A stretch of DNA of 64,000 bases from an uncultured Muribaculaceae bacterium (GCA_910579105.1 CAJTRT010000003.1:25547-89546), one strand, 5' to 3'; shown: positions 7,798-17,462, counted from the first letter of the stretch. The notes: generated by a model not told the origin, from the letters alone. Translations and numbers: made by a program.

Positions 7798-8148
7798 TCA
7801 GAAGAGAGGGAAGGTGGAGTTGGAGGCCACGAACTTGTAGTGGAACTCCTCGTTGGTCTGGTTCCAGAGAATTATGATGCCTTGCAGCAGGGGGATTATT
7901 GCCCAGGCCCCGCAGGTCACGAGGGTCAGGAGTATGGTGATGATGCCTCCCGCGGCTTTTCCGGCGTAGAAGTAGTGGAGGCCTATTGAGCCGAGCACGA
8001 GCGCCAGGAGGCAGAATATGCCGCGGCTCTTGCCTGTGGGGCCGCAGTTGAAGGGGTTGTTGAACGCCGAATCGGCATATGGCTGGGGCTGCCCGTAAGG
8101 CTGCTGGCCGAAATTCTGCTGGCCGTAGTTTTGCTGTTGATATTCCAT
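7798..8148 (-). CDS. TM2 domain-containing membrane protein
   Basis: 116 residues from the ATG at 8148. The first 30 residues are a Gln/Tyr/Gly-rich repeat (YGQQNFGQQPYGQPQ), followed by the TM2 domain: LLALVLGSIGLHYFYAGKAA, a short turn and a second helix LLTLVTCGAWAIIPLLQGII. TM2 proteins are small inner-membrane proteins of unclear function. It follows tatD by 43 bases in the same operon. Confidence 0.88.
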   Translation of the reverse strand: MEYQQQNYGQQNFGQQPYGQPQPYADSAFNNPFNCGPTGKSRGIFCLLALVLGSIGLHYFYAGKAAGGIITILLTLVTCGAWAIIPLLQGIIILWNQTNEEFHYKFVASNSTFPLF

Positions 8149-8191
8149 AATGAATACAGAGATTATTTTGATGTTTCTTTGTTTGACGCGT

Positions 8192-8962
8192 TCAGATGCC
8201 GAAAAGTTGCGAGGCGTTGCGGGTAGTGATGTCGGCCACGGTTTCGACGGGTATTCCCAGGTGGTCGGCGATGTGCCGGGCGATATGCGGGATGTAGGCC
8301 GAGGTGTTCCTCTGCCCGCGGCGCGGCACAGGGGCGAGCCAGGGCGCGTCGGTTTCCAGGAGAATCCTGTCAAGTCCTATTTCGGCCAGCGTGTCGCGCA
8401 GCCGGGAGTTCTTGAATGTGACTATCCCGTTTATTCCGAAATAGAAATCAGGTGACAGGCCGCGGATGCGGGCGACGTCCTCCACCGTGCCGGTGAAGCT
8501 GTGGAACACGCCCCCGGGGACGGCCGGTAGGGACCCGAGCACGTCGAGCGTGTCGTCAAGTCCTTCCCGGCAGTGGATTATCACCGGCAGGTTAGCATCG
8601 AGGGCCATCAGGCACTGGCGGCGGAATACCTCGCGCTGCTCTTCGCGGCGCGAGGCGTCCCAGTAGAGGTCGATGCCTATTTCACCTACGGCGACATACT
8701 TTGCGGGATTGGCGCGCAGCTCGGCCTCTACGGCGGCGAGGTCGGCCTCCGGGTCGGGCCCGAACTCGGTGGGGTGCACGCCTATGCCGAGGAACACGTT
8801 GGCGGGGAACTCCGTGGCGAGCGCCTTGCGTGCCTCGAAGTCGGAAGGCTCCGTTCCGGGAAACACCATTTTGGTCACACCGGCCTCTATCGCCGCACGG
8901 ATTTCGGCGGCGGGGTCGGGGAACTCGGCCATATATATATGCGTGTGGGTGTCGACGAACAT
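8192..8962 (-). CDS. TatD family metal-dependent hydrolase (putative DNase)
   Basis: 256 residues from the ATG at 8962; the longer frame overlaps the upstream gene with low-complexity sequence. TIM-barrel metal ligands are visible: MFVDTHTHIYM at the start, VGEIGIDLYWD in the middle, LPVIIHCREG, VFHSFTG, and ETDAPWLAP near the end. TatD enzymes are magnesium-dependent 3'-5' exonucleases linked to DNA repair and degradation. The gene is 41 bases downstream of the polyprenyl synthetase. Confidence 0.92.
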   Translation of the reverse strand: MFVDTHTHIYMAEFPDPAAEIRAAIEAGVTKMVFPGTEPSDFEARKALATEFPANVFLGIGVHPTEFGPDPEADLAAVEAELRANPAKYVAVGEIGIDLYWDASRREEQREVFRRQCLMALDANLPVIIHCREGLDDTLDVLGSLPAVPGGVFHSFTGTVEDVARIRGLSPDFYFGINGIVTFKNSRLRDTLAEIGLDRILLETDAPWLAPVPRRGQRNTSAYIPHIARHIADHLGIPVETVADITTRNASQLFGI

Positions 8963-9002
8963 ATTCTGTAAGCGAAGATTGGGCTTCGTGCGCGGCGCGG
9001 GG

Positions 9003-9962
9003 TTAGTTGGAGCGTTCGGCAGCCTTTCTGGCGAGCGAGGCGAAATATTCGCGGGCAGCCCCGGGGATGTCAACTCCCGCGAGCGCGGCTACGGCCTCCT
9101 CGGTGTAGCGCCCGATGAGCCGGCGCGACTCCCCGGGGAGCGACAGCGAGTCGTAGATTTCCGTTATCTCGCGTATTTTGAGGTAGTCGGTGAGCTTCTT
9201 GTCGAGAACCTGCCGCATGCGCTGTGGCTCGCGGGCCATGGCGTTGATCCATAGCCAGGTCTTCTTCTCGTTGATTATGTCGCCGCCTATTTCCTTGCCG
9301 AAGAGGGCCGGGTCGCCGTAGGTGTCGAGCAGGTCGTCCTGGAGCTGGAAGGCGAGGCCGAGCAGTTCGCCGTAGCGGTACATTGCCCGCTGGCTTTCTT
9401 CCGGGGCTCCGGCGAGCATCGCCCCCATGCGGCAGGCGCATGCGAGGAGCACCGAGGTTTTAAGGCGTATCATCTCGATGTACTCCTCCAGGGAGACGTC
9501 CTCGCGGTCCTCGAAGTCCATGTCGAGCTGCTGCCCGGCGTAGACCTCCATAGCGGTGGTGTTGAAGAGCCGCATGACCTCGGGAAGCATCCCGGCGGGA
9601 GCCTCGGCCACGAGCTGGGTGGCCATGGTCAGCATGGCGTCGCCCGAGAGAATCGCGGCAGACGCGTTCCAGCGCCGGTGCACGGCGGGACGGCCGCGGC
9701 GCACGTCGGCGTTGTCCATCACGTCGTCGTGGAGGAGGGTGAAGTTGTGGAACACCTCGATGCCGAGCGCCTGGCCGAGCGCCTTCTCCGGGTCGAGGCC
9801 GAAAGCCTTGGCCGCGGCCAGCAGGAGCACCGGGCGCAGGCGCTTGCCCCCGCCGTCGAGCGTGTAGGCGATGGGGGCGAAGAGGGTCGCCGGGGTGCGG
9901 GAGGCGGTCAGAGCGTCCAGCCGCCCTTCCACCATCTCGGCGAAAATATCGGTAGAATACAT
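9003..9962 (-). CDS. Polyprenyl diphosphate synthase (IspA/GGPP type)
   Basis: 319 residues, the normal length. It carries GGGKRLRPVLLLAAA, the first Asp-rich motif LLHDDVMDNADVRRGRPAVH and the second FQLQDDLLDTYGD followed by GKEIGGDI. Such enzymes extend allylic diphosphates with IPP to make FPP, GGPP or longer chains for quinones and lipid carriers. Chain length cannot be read safely from the sequence. First gene of the operon with TatD, TM2 and DUF4923, behind a TATCTTCGC box at 9983-9991. Confidence 0.9.
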   Translation of the reverse strand: MYSTDIFAEMVEGRLDALTASRTPATLFAPIAYTLDGGGKRLRPVLLLAAAKAFGLDPEKALGQALGIEVFHNFTLLHDDVMDNADVRRGRPAVHRRWNASAAILSGDAMLTMATQLVAEAPAGMLPEVMRLFNTTAMEVYAGQQLDMDFEDREDVSLEEYIEMIRLKTSVLLACACRMGAMLAGAPEESQRAMYRYGELLGLAFQLQDDLLDTYGDPALFGKEIGGDIINEKKTWLWINAMAREPQRMRQVLDKKLTDYLKIREITEIYDSLSLPGESRRLIGRYTEEAVAALAGVDIPGAAREYFASLARKAAERSN

Positions 9963-9982
9963 CTTGTCAGTAACTTTTAACC

Positions 9983-10043
9983 GCGAAGATACTCAAATCC
10001 GAGCTATTATGACTAATTTTGTATTCTAAAAAACTATATTTGT
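9983..10043. promoter_or_regulatory. Divergent promoters for polyprenyl synthetase and DUF4250 operons
   Basis: The minus strand has TATCTTCGC (9991 to 9983), 20 bases before the synthetase ATG. The plus strand has TATATTTGT (10035-10043), which ends directly against the DUF4250 ATG at 10044. Both match the Bacteroidetes -7 pattern and the two boxes lie about 44 bases apart. Confidence 0.6.
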
Positions 10044-10220
10044 ATGGATTTGCCCAACGACCCGGTTATGCTCCTGAGCGTTATCAACATGGAATTGCGC
10101 GACCGCTACAAGTCGCTTGACGAGCTTTGCGACGACCGGCAGCTCGACAAGGCCGCCCTTTGCGCCAAGCTCGTGGCCGCGGGGTTCGCTTACGATGCCG
10201 CGGCTAACCGCTTTGCCTGA
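10044..10220 (+). CDS. DUF4250 domain-containing protein
   Basis: A 58-residue protein starting MDLPNDPVMLLSVINMELRD, with SLDELCDDRQLDKAALCAKL in the middle. This is the typical DUF4250 sequence, a small widespread bacterial protein of unknown role. The -7 box abuts the ATG, so the transcript would be essentially leaderless. It lies 15 bases before the helicase gene and probably shares its transcript. Confidence 0.88.
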   Translation: MDLPNDPVMLLSVINMELRDRYKSLDELCDDRQLDKAALCAKLVAAGFAYDAAANRFA

Positions 10221-10235
10221 TCCGAACCGCCAGAT

Positions 10236-12596
10236 ATGGAAGACTATCTCAGCCAACTTAACCGACAGCAGCGCGAGGCGGTGACATATATGGACGGCCC
10301 GCAGCTCGTGATAGCGGGGGCGGGTTCCGGCAAAACGCGTGTGCTGACCTACAAGATCGTGCATCTCCTGGCCCACGGCTACGAACCTTACCGGATAATG
10401 GCCCTGACGTTCACCAACAAGGCCGCCCGCGAGATGCGCGAGCGCATCTGCAAGCTGGTGGGGCCGACCGTCGCCGGTCGGCTGTGGATGGGCACGTTCC
10501 ACAGCATCTTCGGCCGCATGCTGCGCCAGAACGCCGACCGTGTGGGGTTCAAGCCGAACTTCACAATCTACGACACCGCCGATTCCAAGGCGCTGGTGAA
10601 GACGATTATAAAGGATATGAACCTCGACGACAAGGTCTACAAACCGTCGTCGGTGCTGTCGGCGATCTCGATGGCCAAGAACGCCCTGATCTCGCCATTG
10701 CAGTACGCCTCTGACAAAGACCTGATGGAGGCCGACCGCCGAGCCCGGCGCCCGCTCACCTGGGAGATATACAAGGCCTACCGCCACCGCTGCTTCGTGG
10801 CCGGGGCGATGGATTTCGACGACCTGCTGTTCTACACCAACGTGCTGCTGCGCGAGAATCCCGACGTGAGGAACCACTACCGCGGCTTCTTCCGCTATGT
10901 GCTTGTCGACGAGTACCAGGACACGAACTTCGCCCAGCACTGCATAGTTTCCGAGCTGTGCCGCGATTCGGACGCTCTGACGATGGTGGGAGATGACGCG
11001 CAGAGCATCTACTCCTTCCGCGGCGCCAACATAAAAAACATACTGAACCTGCGCAACGCCTACCCGAACCTCCGGGTGTTCAAGCTCGAGCAGAACTACC
11101 GCTCGACGCAGAACATCGTGAACGCCGCCAACTCGCTGATAGCCAAGAACAGCGAGCAGATACGCAAGGAGGTGTTCTCCGAGAACGAGGTGGGGGCGAA
11201 AATAGAGGTGCTGCACTGCTTCTCGGAATACGAGGAGGCCGCGATGGTCACCTCCCGCATACGGCAGGTGAGGATGCGCTCGAAGGACAGCTACGACGAG
11301 TTCGCCGTGCTTTACCGCACGAACGCGCAGAGCCGCCGCCTGGAGGAGGCGCTGCGCAAGGAGGGCATCAAGTACCGCATCTACGGCGGCCTCTCTTTTT
11401 ATCAGCGCAAGGAGGTAAAGGACGCTGTCGCGTATTTCCGTCTCGCTGTGAATCCCGACGACGATGAGGCGCTTCGCCGCGTGATCAACTACCCGGCCCG
11501 CGGCATAGGGGACACCACCGTGGGCCGCGTGACGCGCGCCGCGATGGAGGGGGGCGTGAGCATCTGGACCGCGTTGTGCGATCCGGCCGCCTATCCGTCA
11601 GGCTGCCAGGCCGCGGCCTTGAAGAAGCTCGCCGGGTTCGAGGAGATGATAAGGGAGTTCAACGTGCTGCACTCGCAGGGGGCCAGCGCCTTTGACCTCG
11701 CCTCGAGGATCTATTCCCGCACCCGTATTCTCGCCAACCTCATAAGCGACACTACTCCGGAAAGCATCTCGCAGCAGGAAAACCTCGAGGAGCTGTTGCA
11801 GAGCGTGCGCGAGTTCGTCGACGACGCTGCCGAGGAAGGGCGCGAGGGGGAGACCTCGATGTCGCACTTCCTGGCGCAGGCCTCGCTCGCCACCGACATG
11901 GACCGCGAGGAGGAGGGGGACGATCCCGCCGTGACACTTATGACGGCCCACGCCGCGAAAGGACTGGAATTCAACAACGTTTTCGTGGTCGGGGTGGAGG
12001 AGGACCTTTTCCCGTCGGCGATGTCGCAGGGCTCCCTCTCGGAAATCGAGGAGGAGCGGCGGCTGCTGTATGTCGCAGTCACGCGCGCCCGCCGCTTCTG
12101 TATGATGACCTACGCCGGTTCGCGTTTCCGCAACGGCCAGCCGGTGTCATGCCAGATGTCGCGCTTCATCCGCGACATAGACCCGAAATATCTCAAACTG
12201 ATGCAGGGCACGGCTATCGACGACACCCCGCGCCGGGGCGCCGACCCTTACGCGTCCTACCGCGCATCGTATCATTCGCCCGCCGCCACGCTCGGCATCA
12301 TCGATCCCGCCCCGAAGCGCCCCGGGCAGCGGTCAGTCTGGCAGCGCCGCGAGGATGTCGCGAAGATTCCCGCCCCCGCGGTTTCGGCCTCAGTGTCGGC
12401 ATCGGGATGCTCGGTCCATTCCGTGTCGGAGGTGGCTGCCGGGATGGCGATCGCCCACGAGCGCTTCGGTGCCGGGAAAATCGTGGAAGTGCTCGATGAC
12501 CCGGCCGGCCCGAAAATAGTGGTGCGCTTCGCCGGGGCGGAGCAGCGCACGCTGATGTTAAAGTACGCACGTTTCAAGATAGAACCGACGCAATGA
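10236..12596 (+). CDS. UvrD/PcrA-like superfamily 1 DNA helicase
   Basis: 786 residues. SF1A motifs appear in order: QREAVTYMDGPQLVIAGAGS with GKT (Walker A, residues 27-34), LVDEYQDTN (Walker B), VGDDAQSIYSFRGA, YRSTQNIV, TLMTAHAAKGLEF and LLYVAVTRARR. These 3'-5' helicases act in nucleotide excision and mismatch repair and remove proteins from DNA. The C-terminal 60 residues resemble the PcrA/UvrD tail (VAHERFGAGKIVEV-like). The stop overlaps the nspC start by four bases. Confidence 0.93.
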   Translation: MEDYLSQLNRQQREAVTYMDGPQLVIAGAGSGKTRVLTYKIVHLLAHGYEPYRIMALTFTNKAAREMRERICKLVGPTVAGRLWMGTFHSIFGRMLRQNADRVGFKPNFTIYDTADSKALVKTIIKDMNLDDKVYKPSSVLSAISMAKNALISPLQYASDKDLMEADRRARRPLTWEIYKAYRHRCFVAGAMDFDDLLFYTNVLLRENPDVRNHYRGFFRYVLVDEYQDTNFAQHCIVSELCRDSDALTMVGDDAQSIYSFRGANIKNILNLRNAYPNLRVFKLEQNYRSTQNIVNAANSLIAKNSEQIRKEVFSENEVGAKIEVLHCFSEYEEAAMVTSRIRQVRMRSKDSYDEFAVLYRTNAQSRRLEEALRKEGIKYRIYGGLSFYQRKEVKDAVAYFRLAVNPDDDEALRRVINYPARGIGDTTVGRVTRAAMEGGVSIWTALCDPAAYPSGCQAAALKKLAGFEEMIREFNVLHSQGASAFDLASRIYSRTRILANLISDTTPESISQQENLEELLQSVREFVDDAAEEGREGETSMSHFLAQASLATDMDREEEGDDPAVTLMTAHAAKGLEFNNVFVVGVEEDLFPSAMSQGSLSEIEEERRLLYVAVTRARRFCMMTYAGSRFRNGQPVSCQMSRFIRDIDPKYLKLMQGTAIDDTPRRGADPYASYRASYHSPAATLGIIDPAPKRPGQRSVWQRREDVAKIPAPAVSASVSASGCSVHSVSEVAAGMAIAHERFGAGKIVEVLDDPAGPKIVVRFAGAEQRTLMLKYARFKIEPTQ

Positions 12597-13741
12597 CCAA
12601 GGAATATCCCACGCCATATTATATCGTCTACGAGGAGCGGTTGCGCCGCAACCTCGACTTGATTACCACCGTTGCCCGCGAGGCCGGGGTTGAGATCATA
12701 ATGGCCTTCAAGGCCAACGCCCTGTGGAAAACATTCGGGGTGATGCGGGAATACGGGGTGAAGTCGACCGCCTCGTCGCTCAACGAGCTGCGTCTCGGCA
12801 ACGAGGAGTTGCGCTCGCTCGTCCATTCCTACTGCCCGGCCTACACCGCGGCGACGATAGGGGAGTACCTTGCCGGGAGCAGCCACGTCACTTTCAACTC
12901 CCTGGCGCAGTTCCGGCGCTTCCGTCCGGAGGTCGAGGCGTTCAATGCCGGGGGGAACGGTCACCGGGTCTCCCCCGGCCTGCGCGTCAATCCGCAGTGC
13001 TCCGTAATAGAGACGGACATATACAATCCGGCCCTTCCTGGCTCTCGTTTCGGGGCCACCGCCGACGAAATCGGCGACACGCTGCCCGACGGGCTTGAAG
13101 GGCTGCATTTCCACGCCCTTTGCGAATCAACGAGCTACGACCTGGAGAAGGTGCTGATAGCGTTTGAGCAACAGTTCGGCCACCTGCTGCCGGGGCTGAA
13201 ATGGGTCAACATGGGCGGAGGCCACCTGATGACCCGCGAGGGGTACGACACCGCGCACCTTGTCGGCCTGCTCCGCGGCTTCCGCGAGCGCCATCCCAAC
13301 CTCAAAGTGATTCTCGAGCCGGGGAGCGCCTTCACCTGGCGCACCGGCGACCTGGCGGCTTCTGTCGTTGACGTTGTGGAGAATCAAGGGGTGACGACCG
13401 CCATCATCGACGCGTCGTTTGCCTGCCATATGCCCGATTGCCTGGAGATGCCCTACAAGCCCGCGGTGAGCGAGAGCGTGCCGGAGGCGGAGGGTCTGAA
13501 GCCTTACCGCCTTGGTGGAAACTCCTGCCTGAGCGGCGACTTCATGGGGGACTGGTATTTCCCCTCGCCTTTGAAGGAGGGTGACCGGCTGACGTTCGAG
13601 GACATGAACCACTACACTACCGTCAAGACCAATATGTTCAACGGCATACAGCACCCGGCGATCCTTTACCGGCGTCTCGACGGCTCGACAGAGGTGCTGC
13701 GGGCGTTCACTTACGATGATTATAAAACTCGGATGGACTGA
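12593..13741 (+). CDS. nspC: Carboxynorspermidine decarboxylase
   Basis: 382 residues with the fold-III PLP decarboxylase pattern: IIMAFKANALWKTF with the PLP-binding Lys near residue 40, GLHFHALCES, NMGGGHLMTREGYD and LEPGSAF. The enzyme makes (nor)spermidine from carboxy(nor)spermidine in the alternative polyamine route common in Bacteroidetes. A partner carboxyspermidine dehydrogenase is not in this window. Translational coupling to the helicase is suggested by the ATGA overlap. Confidence 0.93.
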   Translation: MTKEYPTPYYIVYEERLRRNLDLITTVAREAGVEIIMAFKANALWKTFGVMREYGVKSTASSLNELRLGNEELRSLVHSYCPAYTAATIGEYLAGSSHVTFNSLAQFRRFRPEVEAFNAGGNGHRVSPGLRVNPQCSVIETDIYNPALPGSRFGATADEIGDTLPDGLEGLHFHALCESTSYDLEKVLIAFEQQFGHLLPGLKWVNMGGGHLMTREGYDTAHLVGLLRGFRERHPNLKVILEPGSAFTWRTGDLAASVVDVVENQGVTTAIIDASFACHMPDCLEMPYKPAVSESVPEAEGLKPYRLGGNSCLSGDFMGDWYFPSPLKEGDRLTFEDMNHYTTVKTNMFNGIQHPAILYRRLDGSTEVLRAFTYDDYKTRMD

Positions 13742-13771
13742 CATTCCATCGCCTGAAATCTTTTACCTGTT

Positions 13772-15460
13772 ATGATTCACAATGTGAAATTCGTGTTAGC
13801 TTTACTTTTGGCTTTAAGTGCGGTGGCTCAGTCATCAGCCGGCGAGGCCCTGTTCAGCCATTTCAGTTACCGCGGCGAGGATGATTACTGCCGGGAGGCG
13901 CTGGCAGAACCGGGAGCATACTATAATCCCGTCATCAGTGGCTGGGCTTCAGACCCGAGCGTCACGCGCAAGGGGGAGGACTACTGGCTGGTGACCTCCA
14001 CTTTCGGCTATTTTCCCGGAGTGCCGGTATACCATTCCCGCGACCTGGTTTCGTGGGAGCATGCCGGCAACGTGCTTTCGCGCCCGGAGCAGCTCCCCTG
14101 GCTCGCGGGCCTTTCGCTCGACAAGGGTGGAATTTACGCCCCGGCCATAGTCTATAACCCGCATAACGGCCTTTTCTACCTCATAACCACCTGCGTGATA
14201 AAGGGTAATGGAAAGGCCGACGGCTCGGTGAACTTCTACGTCACGGCGAAGGATCCGGCGGGGAAGTGGAGCGACCCGGTGGTGCTCCCCGGAGTGACGG
14301 GGATTGATCCCTCGTTCTTTTTCGACGAGGACGGGAGCGGCTACATCGTTTACAAGTCTGACGAACATTCCCCCGTTAAATGGAGCAACCACCGCGCCCT
14401 GAGTATCGTGCGGTTCGATGCCGTGACGGGAAAGACCGTCGGCGAGCCGGTAAAATTCTGCGAAAAGGGGGTAGGGCCCGAGGAGCGCCTCGAGCGCGAC
14501 GAGGGGCCGCACATATTCAAGGCGAAAGGCAAATATTACCTCATAGCCGCCGAGGGTGGCACGGGTCTCAACCATTCCGAGGTTGTCTACAAGGCCGATT
14601 CCCCGATGGGTCCCTGGGAGCGCTGGGGGCGCAACCCGATGCTGACCCAGCGCCTGCTGAAACCTGGCAGGGAGAATCCCGTGACCTGCACGGGGCATGT
14701 GGACATGGTGGAAACGCCCTCGGGCGACTGGTACGCCGTGTTTCTCGGATGCCGTCCCTGGAACGGCGGGGAGGACCAGCTGGGGCGAGAGACGTTCCTT
14801 ATGCCCGTGGAGTGGAGCGCCGACAGCTTTCCGAGGATAATACATAACTTCAAGGACACGGTTGCGCTCCGCGGCAGGATCCCCGGGCTTGCCTCTCCGC
14901 AGCGCCTGGGGCAGGCCGGTAACTTCGAGTGGACCGACCGCTTCGAGGGTCGGCGCCCCGCCCCGCGGTGGATGTCGCTCCGCGGTCCCGCGGACGGGCT
15001 TTGCGCGGTCGGCGACGGGCTGAAACTCGTCTGCGCGCCGGTAGATCCCAGGTCATCCGGCACCCCGGCATATCTCGGGAGCCGGATACAGCATCACAAG
15101 TTCACTGCCGAGACAGAGCTGGCTTTCAAGCCGGAAGCTGACGAAGCCGCAGGGATGCTCATCGTCAAGAACGAGCAGAGGCAGTATTTCCTCGCTATGC
15201 GCGAGGGTGAAGTGGCGCTCCTCAGTCTCGGCAAGGGCAAGGCGGCCGTGCTCGCCTCGGCTTCGCTTGACACCAGCGGAGGAAAGCCGGTGGGTCTCAA
15301 AGCTGTCTGCGAGGGGGACGCGTATGATTTCTATTACCGCCCTGAGGGGAACGACTGGCGGCTTCTCGCTACCGGTATTCCCGTTTCCCATGTGGCGACC
15401 CGGCGAGGCGGCTTTACCGGCACGACAATCGGCATGGCCGCCACGAGTGTGAAACTCTGA
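13772..15460 (+). CDS. Glycoside hydrolase family 43 protein (beta-xylosidase/arabinofuranosidase type)
   Basis: 562 residues. A signal peptide (FVLALLLALSAVAQSSAGE) leads into a five-bladed propeller: SGWASDPSVTRKGEDYWLVT (catalytic base Asp), GIDPSFFFDEDGSGYIVYK (pKa-modulating Asp) and RDEGPHIFKAKGKYYLI (acid Glu). From about residue 370 a second domain rich in beta strands resembles the concanavalin-like C-terminal domain of xylosidase-type GH43. Substrates are likely xylan or arabinan side chains. No SusC/SusD pair is adjacent, so this is a stand-alone enzyme rather than part of an obvious PUL. Confidence 0.9.
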   Translation: MIHNVKFVLALLLALSAVAQSSAGEALFSHFSYRGEDDYCREALAEPGAYYNPVISGWASDPSVTRKGEDYWLVTSTFGYFPGVPVYHSRDLVSWEHAGNVLSRPEQLPWLAGLSLDKGGIYAPAIVYNPHNGLFYLITTCVIKGNGKADGSVNFYVTAKDPAGKWSDPVVLPGVTGIDPSFFFDEDGSGYIVYKSDEHSPVKWSNHRALSIVRFDAVTGKTVGEPVKFCEKGVGPEERLERDEGPHIFKAKGKYYLIAAEGGTGLNHSEVVYKADSPMGPWERWGRNPMLTQRLLKPGRENPVTCTGHVDMVETPSGDWYAVFLGCRPWNGGEDQLGRETFLMPVEWSADSFPRIIHNFKDTVALRGRIPGLASPQRLGQAGNFEWTDRFEGRRPAPRWMSLRGPADGLCAVGDGLKLVCAPVDPRSSGTPAYLGSRIQHHKFTAETELAFKPEADEAAGMLIVKNEQRQYFLAMREGEVALLSLGKGKAAVLASASLDTSGGKPVGLKAVCEGDAYDFYYRPEGNDWRLLATGIPVSHVATRRGGFTGTTIGMAATSVKL

Positions 15461-15481
15461 TACAAATAATAAATCAAGAAT

Positions 15482-16480
15482 ATGTTATTTTCCGTCATAG
15501 TGCCGGTCTACAACCGCGAGGACGAGGTGCGCGAGCTGCTCGACAGCCTCACGCGACAGACGCGGCGTAACTTCGAGGTGGTGATCACTGAGGACGGCTC
15601 CACCCTACCTTGCGGCAGGGCCGCGGAGGAGTACGCCGCGAAGGGCTTGGACGTGAAGTATTTCTACAAGGAGAACGAAGGGCGGTCGATAGCCCGCAAT
15701 CACTCCATGGAGCGGGCGCGGGGCGACTATTTCGTGTTCTTCGATTCGGACTGCGTTATCCCGGCCGACTATTTCGAGAAGCTGGAACGGCTGCTGGCCG
15801 AAAAGCCGCTCGACTGTTTCGGAGGTCCCGACGCAGCCGACGAGTCGTTCACCACTACGCAGAAAGCCATAAACCACGCTATGACCTCCTTCCTGACCAC
15901 CGGCGGAATCCGCGGCGGCAAGGTCAGTCTGGAAAAGTTCACTCCGCGCACCTTCAACATGGGGTATTCCCGCGGGGTGTGGGAACGGGTGGGCGGCTTC
16001 CGGGAGATGTTCTCGGAGGATATAGACATGAGTACCCGGGTGCGCCTGGCCGGCTTCTCGATCGGTCTTTACCCCGACCTGCCCGTCTACCACAAGCGGC
16101 GTGTCGATTTCCGCAAGTTCCTGCGCCAGGTCTATGTGTTCGGGATGTCGCGCGTGACGCTCAAACTCCTGTATCCCGATTCGCTCAAAGCCGTTCACTG
16201 TCTCCCGGCGCTTTTTGTCATAGGAGTGGCGGCCATGTCGGCCATGGCGGTCGCGGTCAGTCCGTGGTGGCTGCTGCCGTTGGGTGTTTATCTGCTGGCG
16301 GTGTTTGCCGCGGCGCTTGTTTCGACCCGTTCGCTCGCGATAGCCGCCAAGGCGGTGCCGGCCTCGGTGATACAGCTCGGCGGTTACGGGTGCGGCTTCC
16401 TGAAAGCCTGGTTCGTCAAGATCCTGCTCGGCAGGGGGCGCGACGAGGCCGAGGAGGTCGCTTTGCGCAAAGGGAAATAA
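15482..16480 (+). CDS. Family 2 glycosyltransferase with C-terminal membrane helices
   Basis: 332 residues. GT-A opening FSVIVPVYNREDEVRELLDS, metal-binding FFDSDCVIPADYFE near residue 85, and an EDIDMSTRVRLAGF acceptor motif around residue 180. Two or three hydrophobic helices follow at about 235-310. Such enzymes transfer sugars to lipid-linked or surface glycans at the inner membrane. The acceptor is unknown. It lies 21 bases after the GH43 gene and 30 before radC. Confidence 0.88.
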   Translation: MLFSVIVPVYNREDEVRELLDSLTRQTRRNFEVVITEDGSTLPCGRAAEEYAAKGLDVKYFYKENEGRSIARNHSMERARGDYFVFFDSDCVIPADYFEKLERLLAEKPLDCFGGPDAADESFTTTQKAINHAMTSFLTTGGIRGGKVSLEKFTPRTFNMGYSRGVWERVGGFREMFSEDIDMSTRVRLAGFSIGLYPDLPVYHKRRVDFRKFLRQVYVFGMSRVTLKLLYPDSLKAVHCLPALFVIGVAAMSAMAVAVSPWWLLPLGVYLLAVFAAALVSTRSLAIAAKAVPASVIQLGGYGCGFLKAWFVKILLGRGRDEAEEVALRKGK

Positions 16481-16510
16481 GTCGGTCAACAAAACGCAAA
16501 TATCGAAAAT

Positions 16511-17260
16511 ATGTCTGACGTAAACCTGCTTGACCATGCGGGCGACCCCGAGGAGGAGTTCCGTCTGCCGGAGGCGTCGCCGATGATGCGCGACCTGGCC
16601 GACGAGGAGAAACCCCGCGAGAAAGCGCTTCGGCTCGGGATTGACTCTCTGACTGACACCGAGGTGCTGGCCCTGCTGCTCGGCTCGGGTGTCCCTGGAA
16701 AGTCGGTGCTCGACCTGGCCCGGGAGATACTGCGCGACAACGACAACAAGCTGCGCCACCTGGCCAAACGCTCCATACCGGAGCTGGCGAAGCGCTACAA
16801 GGGCATGGGGCCCGCGAAGGCGACGCTGCTTGTGGCGGCGATGTCGTTCGGGGCGCGCTGCCAGGACGACCTCGGGGTCAAGGATCCGCAGATCGCGTCG
16901 AGCCGCGACGTTTACTCCTATATGCGCCACCGGCTCGAGCGCCTGAACTACGAGGAGTTCTGGGTGCTGCATCTCAGCCGCTCGAACCGCGTGCAGTTCG
17001 CTGAGCGCGTCAGCAAAGGGGGAGTGGCCGGTACGGCGGTCGACGTGCGCCTGGTGGCAAAGAGCGCCATAGACCATCTGAGCTCTGGCATGATACTCGT
17101 CCACAACCATCCGTCGGGCAATATGCGTCCCTCGCCGCAGGACGACGAACTGACGCGCCGCGTTACCGAGACCTCGCGCATAATCGACGTAGTGGTCCAG
17201 GACCACATAATCATCGGCCCCTCCGGCTACTACTCCTACCGCGACGAGGGAAGGCTCTGA
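16511..17260 (+). CDS. radC: RadC family JAB-domain protein
   Basis: 249 residues. An N-terminal helix-hairpin-helix region (LGSGVPGKSVLDLAREIL, KGMGPAKATLLVAAM) is followed by the JAB/MPN domain with the metal site HNHPSGNMRPSPQDDELTRR near residue 198. RadC was named for DNA repair, but the role remains debated. Last gene of the DUF4250-helicase-nspC-GH43-GT2 run. Confidence 0.92.
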   Translation: MSDVNLLDHAGDPEEEFRLPEASPMMRDLADEEKPREKALRLGIDSLTDTEVLALLLGSGVPGKSVLDLAREILRDNDNKLRHLAKRSIPELAKRYKGMGPAKATLLVAAMSFGARCQDDLGVKDPQIASSRDVYSYMRHRLERLNYEEFWVLHLSRSNRVQFAERVSKGGVAGTAVDVRLVAKSAIDHLSSGMILVHNHPSGNMRPSPQDDELTRRVTETSRIIDVVVQDHIIIGPSGYYSYRDEGRL

Positions 17261-17404
17261 ACTGCGTCAGCCGTTTGTATGGATGGCCAATTTGATGGTG
17301 TGTCATAATGCCTCACCTTCAATCTCCTACCATCTGAACCATTCTTTGCGGAGCAAAGCGCTTCGCGATGACTGACAGCACCCCTCCTGTCCGGGCACAA
17401 AGAG

Positions 17405-17431
17405 GGCGCTGTGTCTATTTGACACAGCGCC
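17405..17431. terminator. Bidirectional hairpin between radC and buk
   Basis: An 11-bp perfect stem (17405-17415 with 17421-17431) and a five-base loop in the gap between two convergent genes. There is no long T-run on either side. The 145 bases before it show no gene. Confidence 0.6.
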
Positions 17432-17462
17432 ACACAAATTGACGGAGTACCCCTTGCCGGGA

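Noticed and set aside
10026..11216. 396-codon minus-strand frame
   Set aside because: Shadow of the DUF4250 and UvrD-like genes, which carry full family motifs on the plus strand.
13772..16480. Polysaccharide utilisation locus around GH43
   Set aside because: No SusC/SusD pair or sensor regulator is adjacent, so the GH43 gene is treated as stand-alone.
15605..17206. 533-codon minus-strand frame
   Set aside because: Spans GT2 and radC in antisense; low-complexity His/Arg/Val-rich translation typical of GC-rich shadows.
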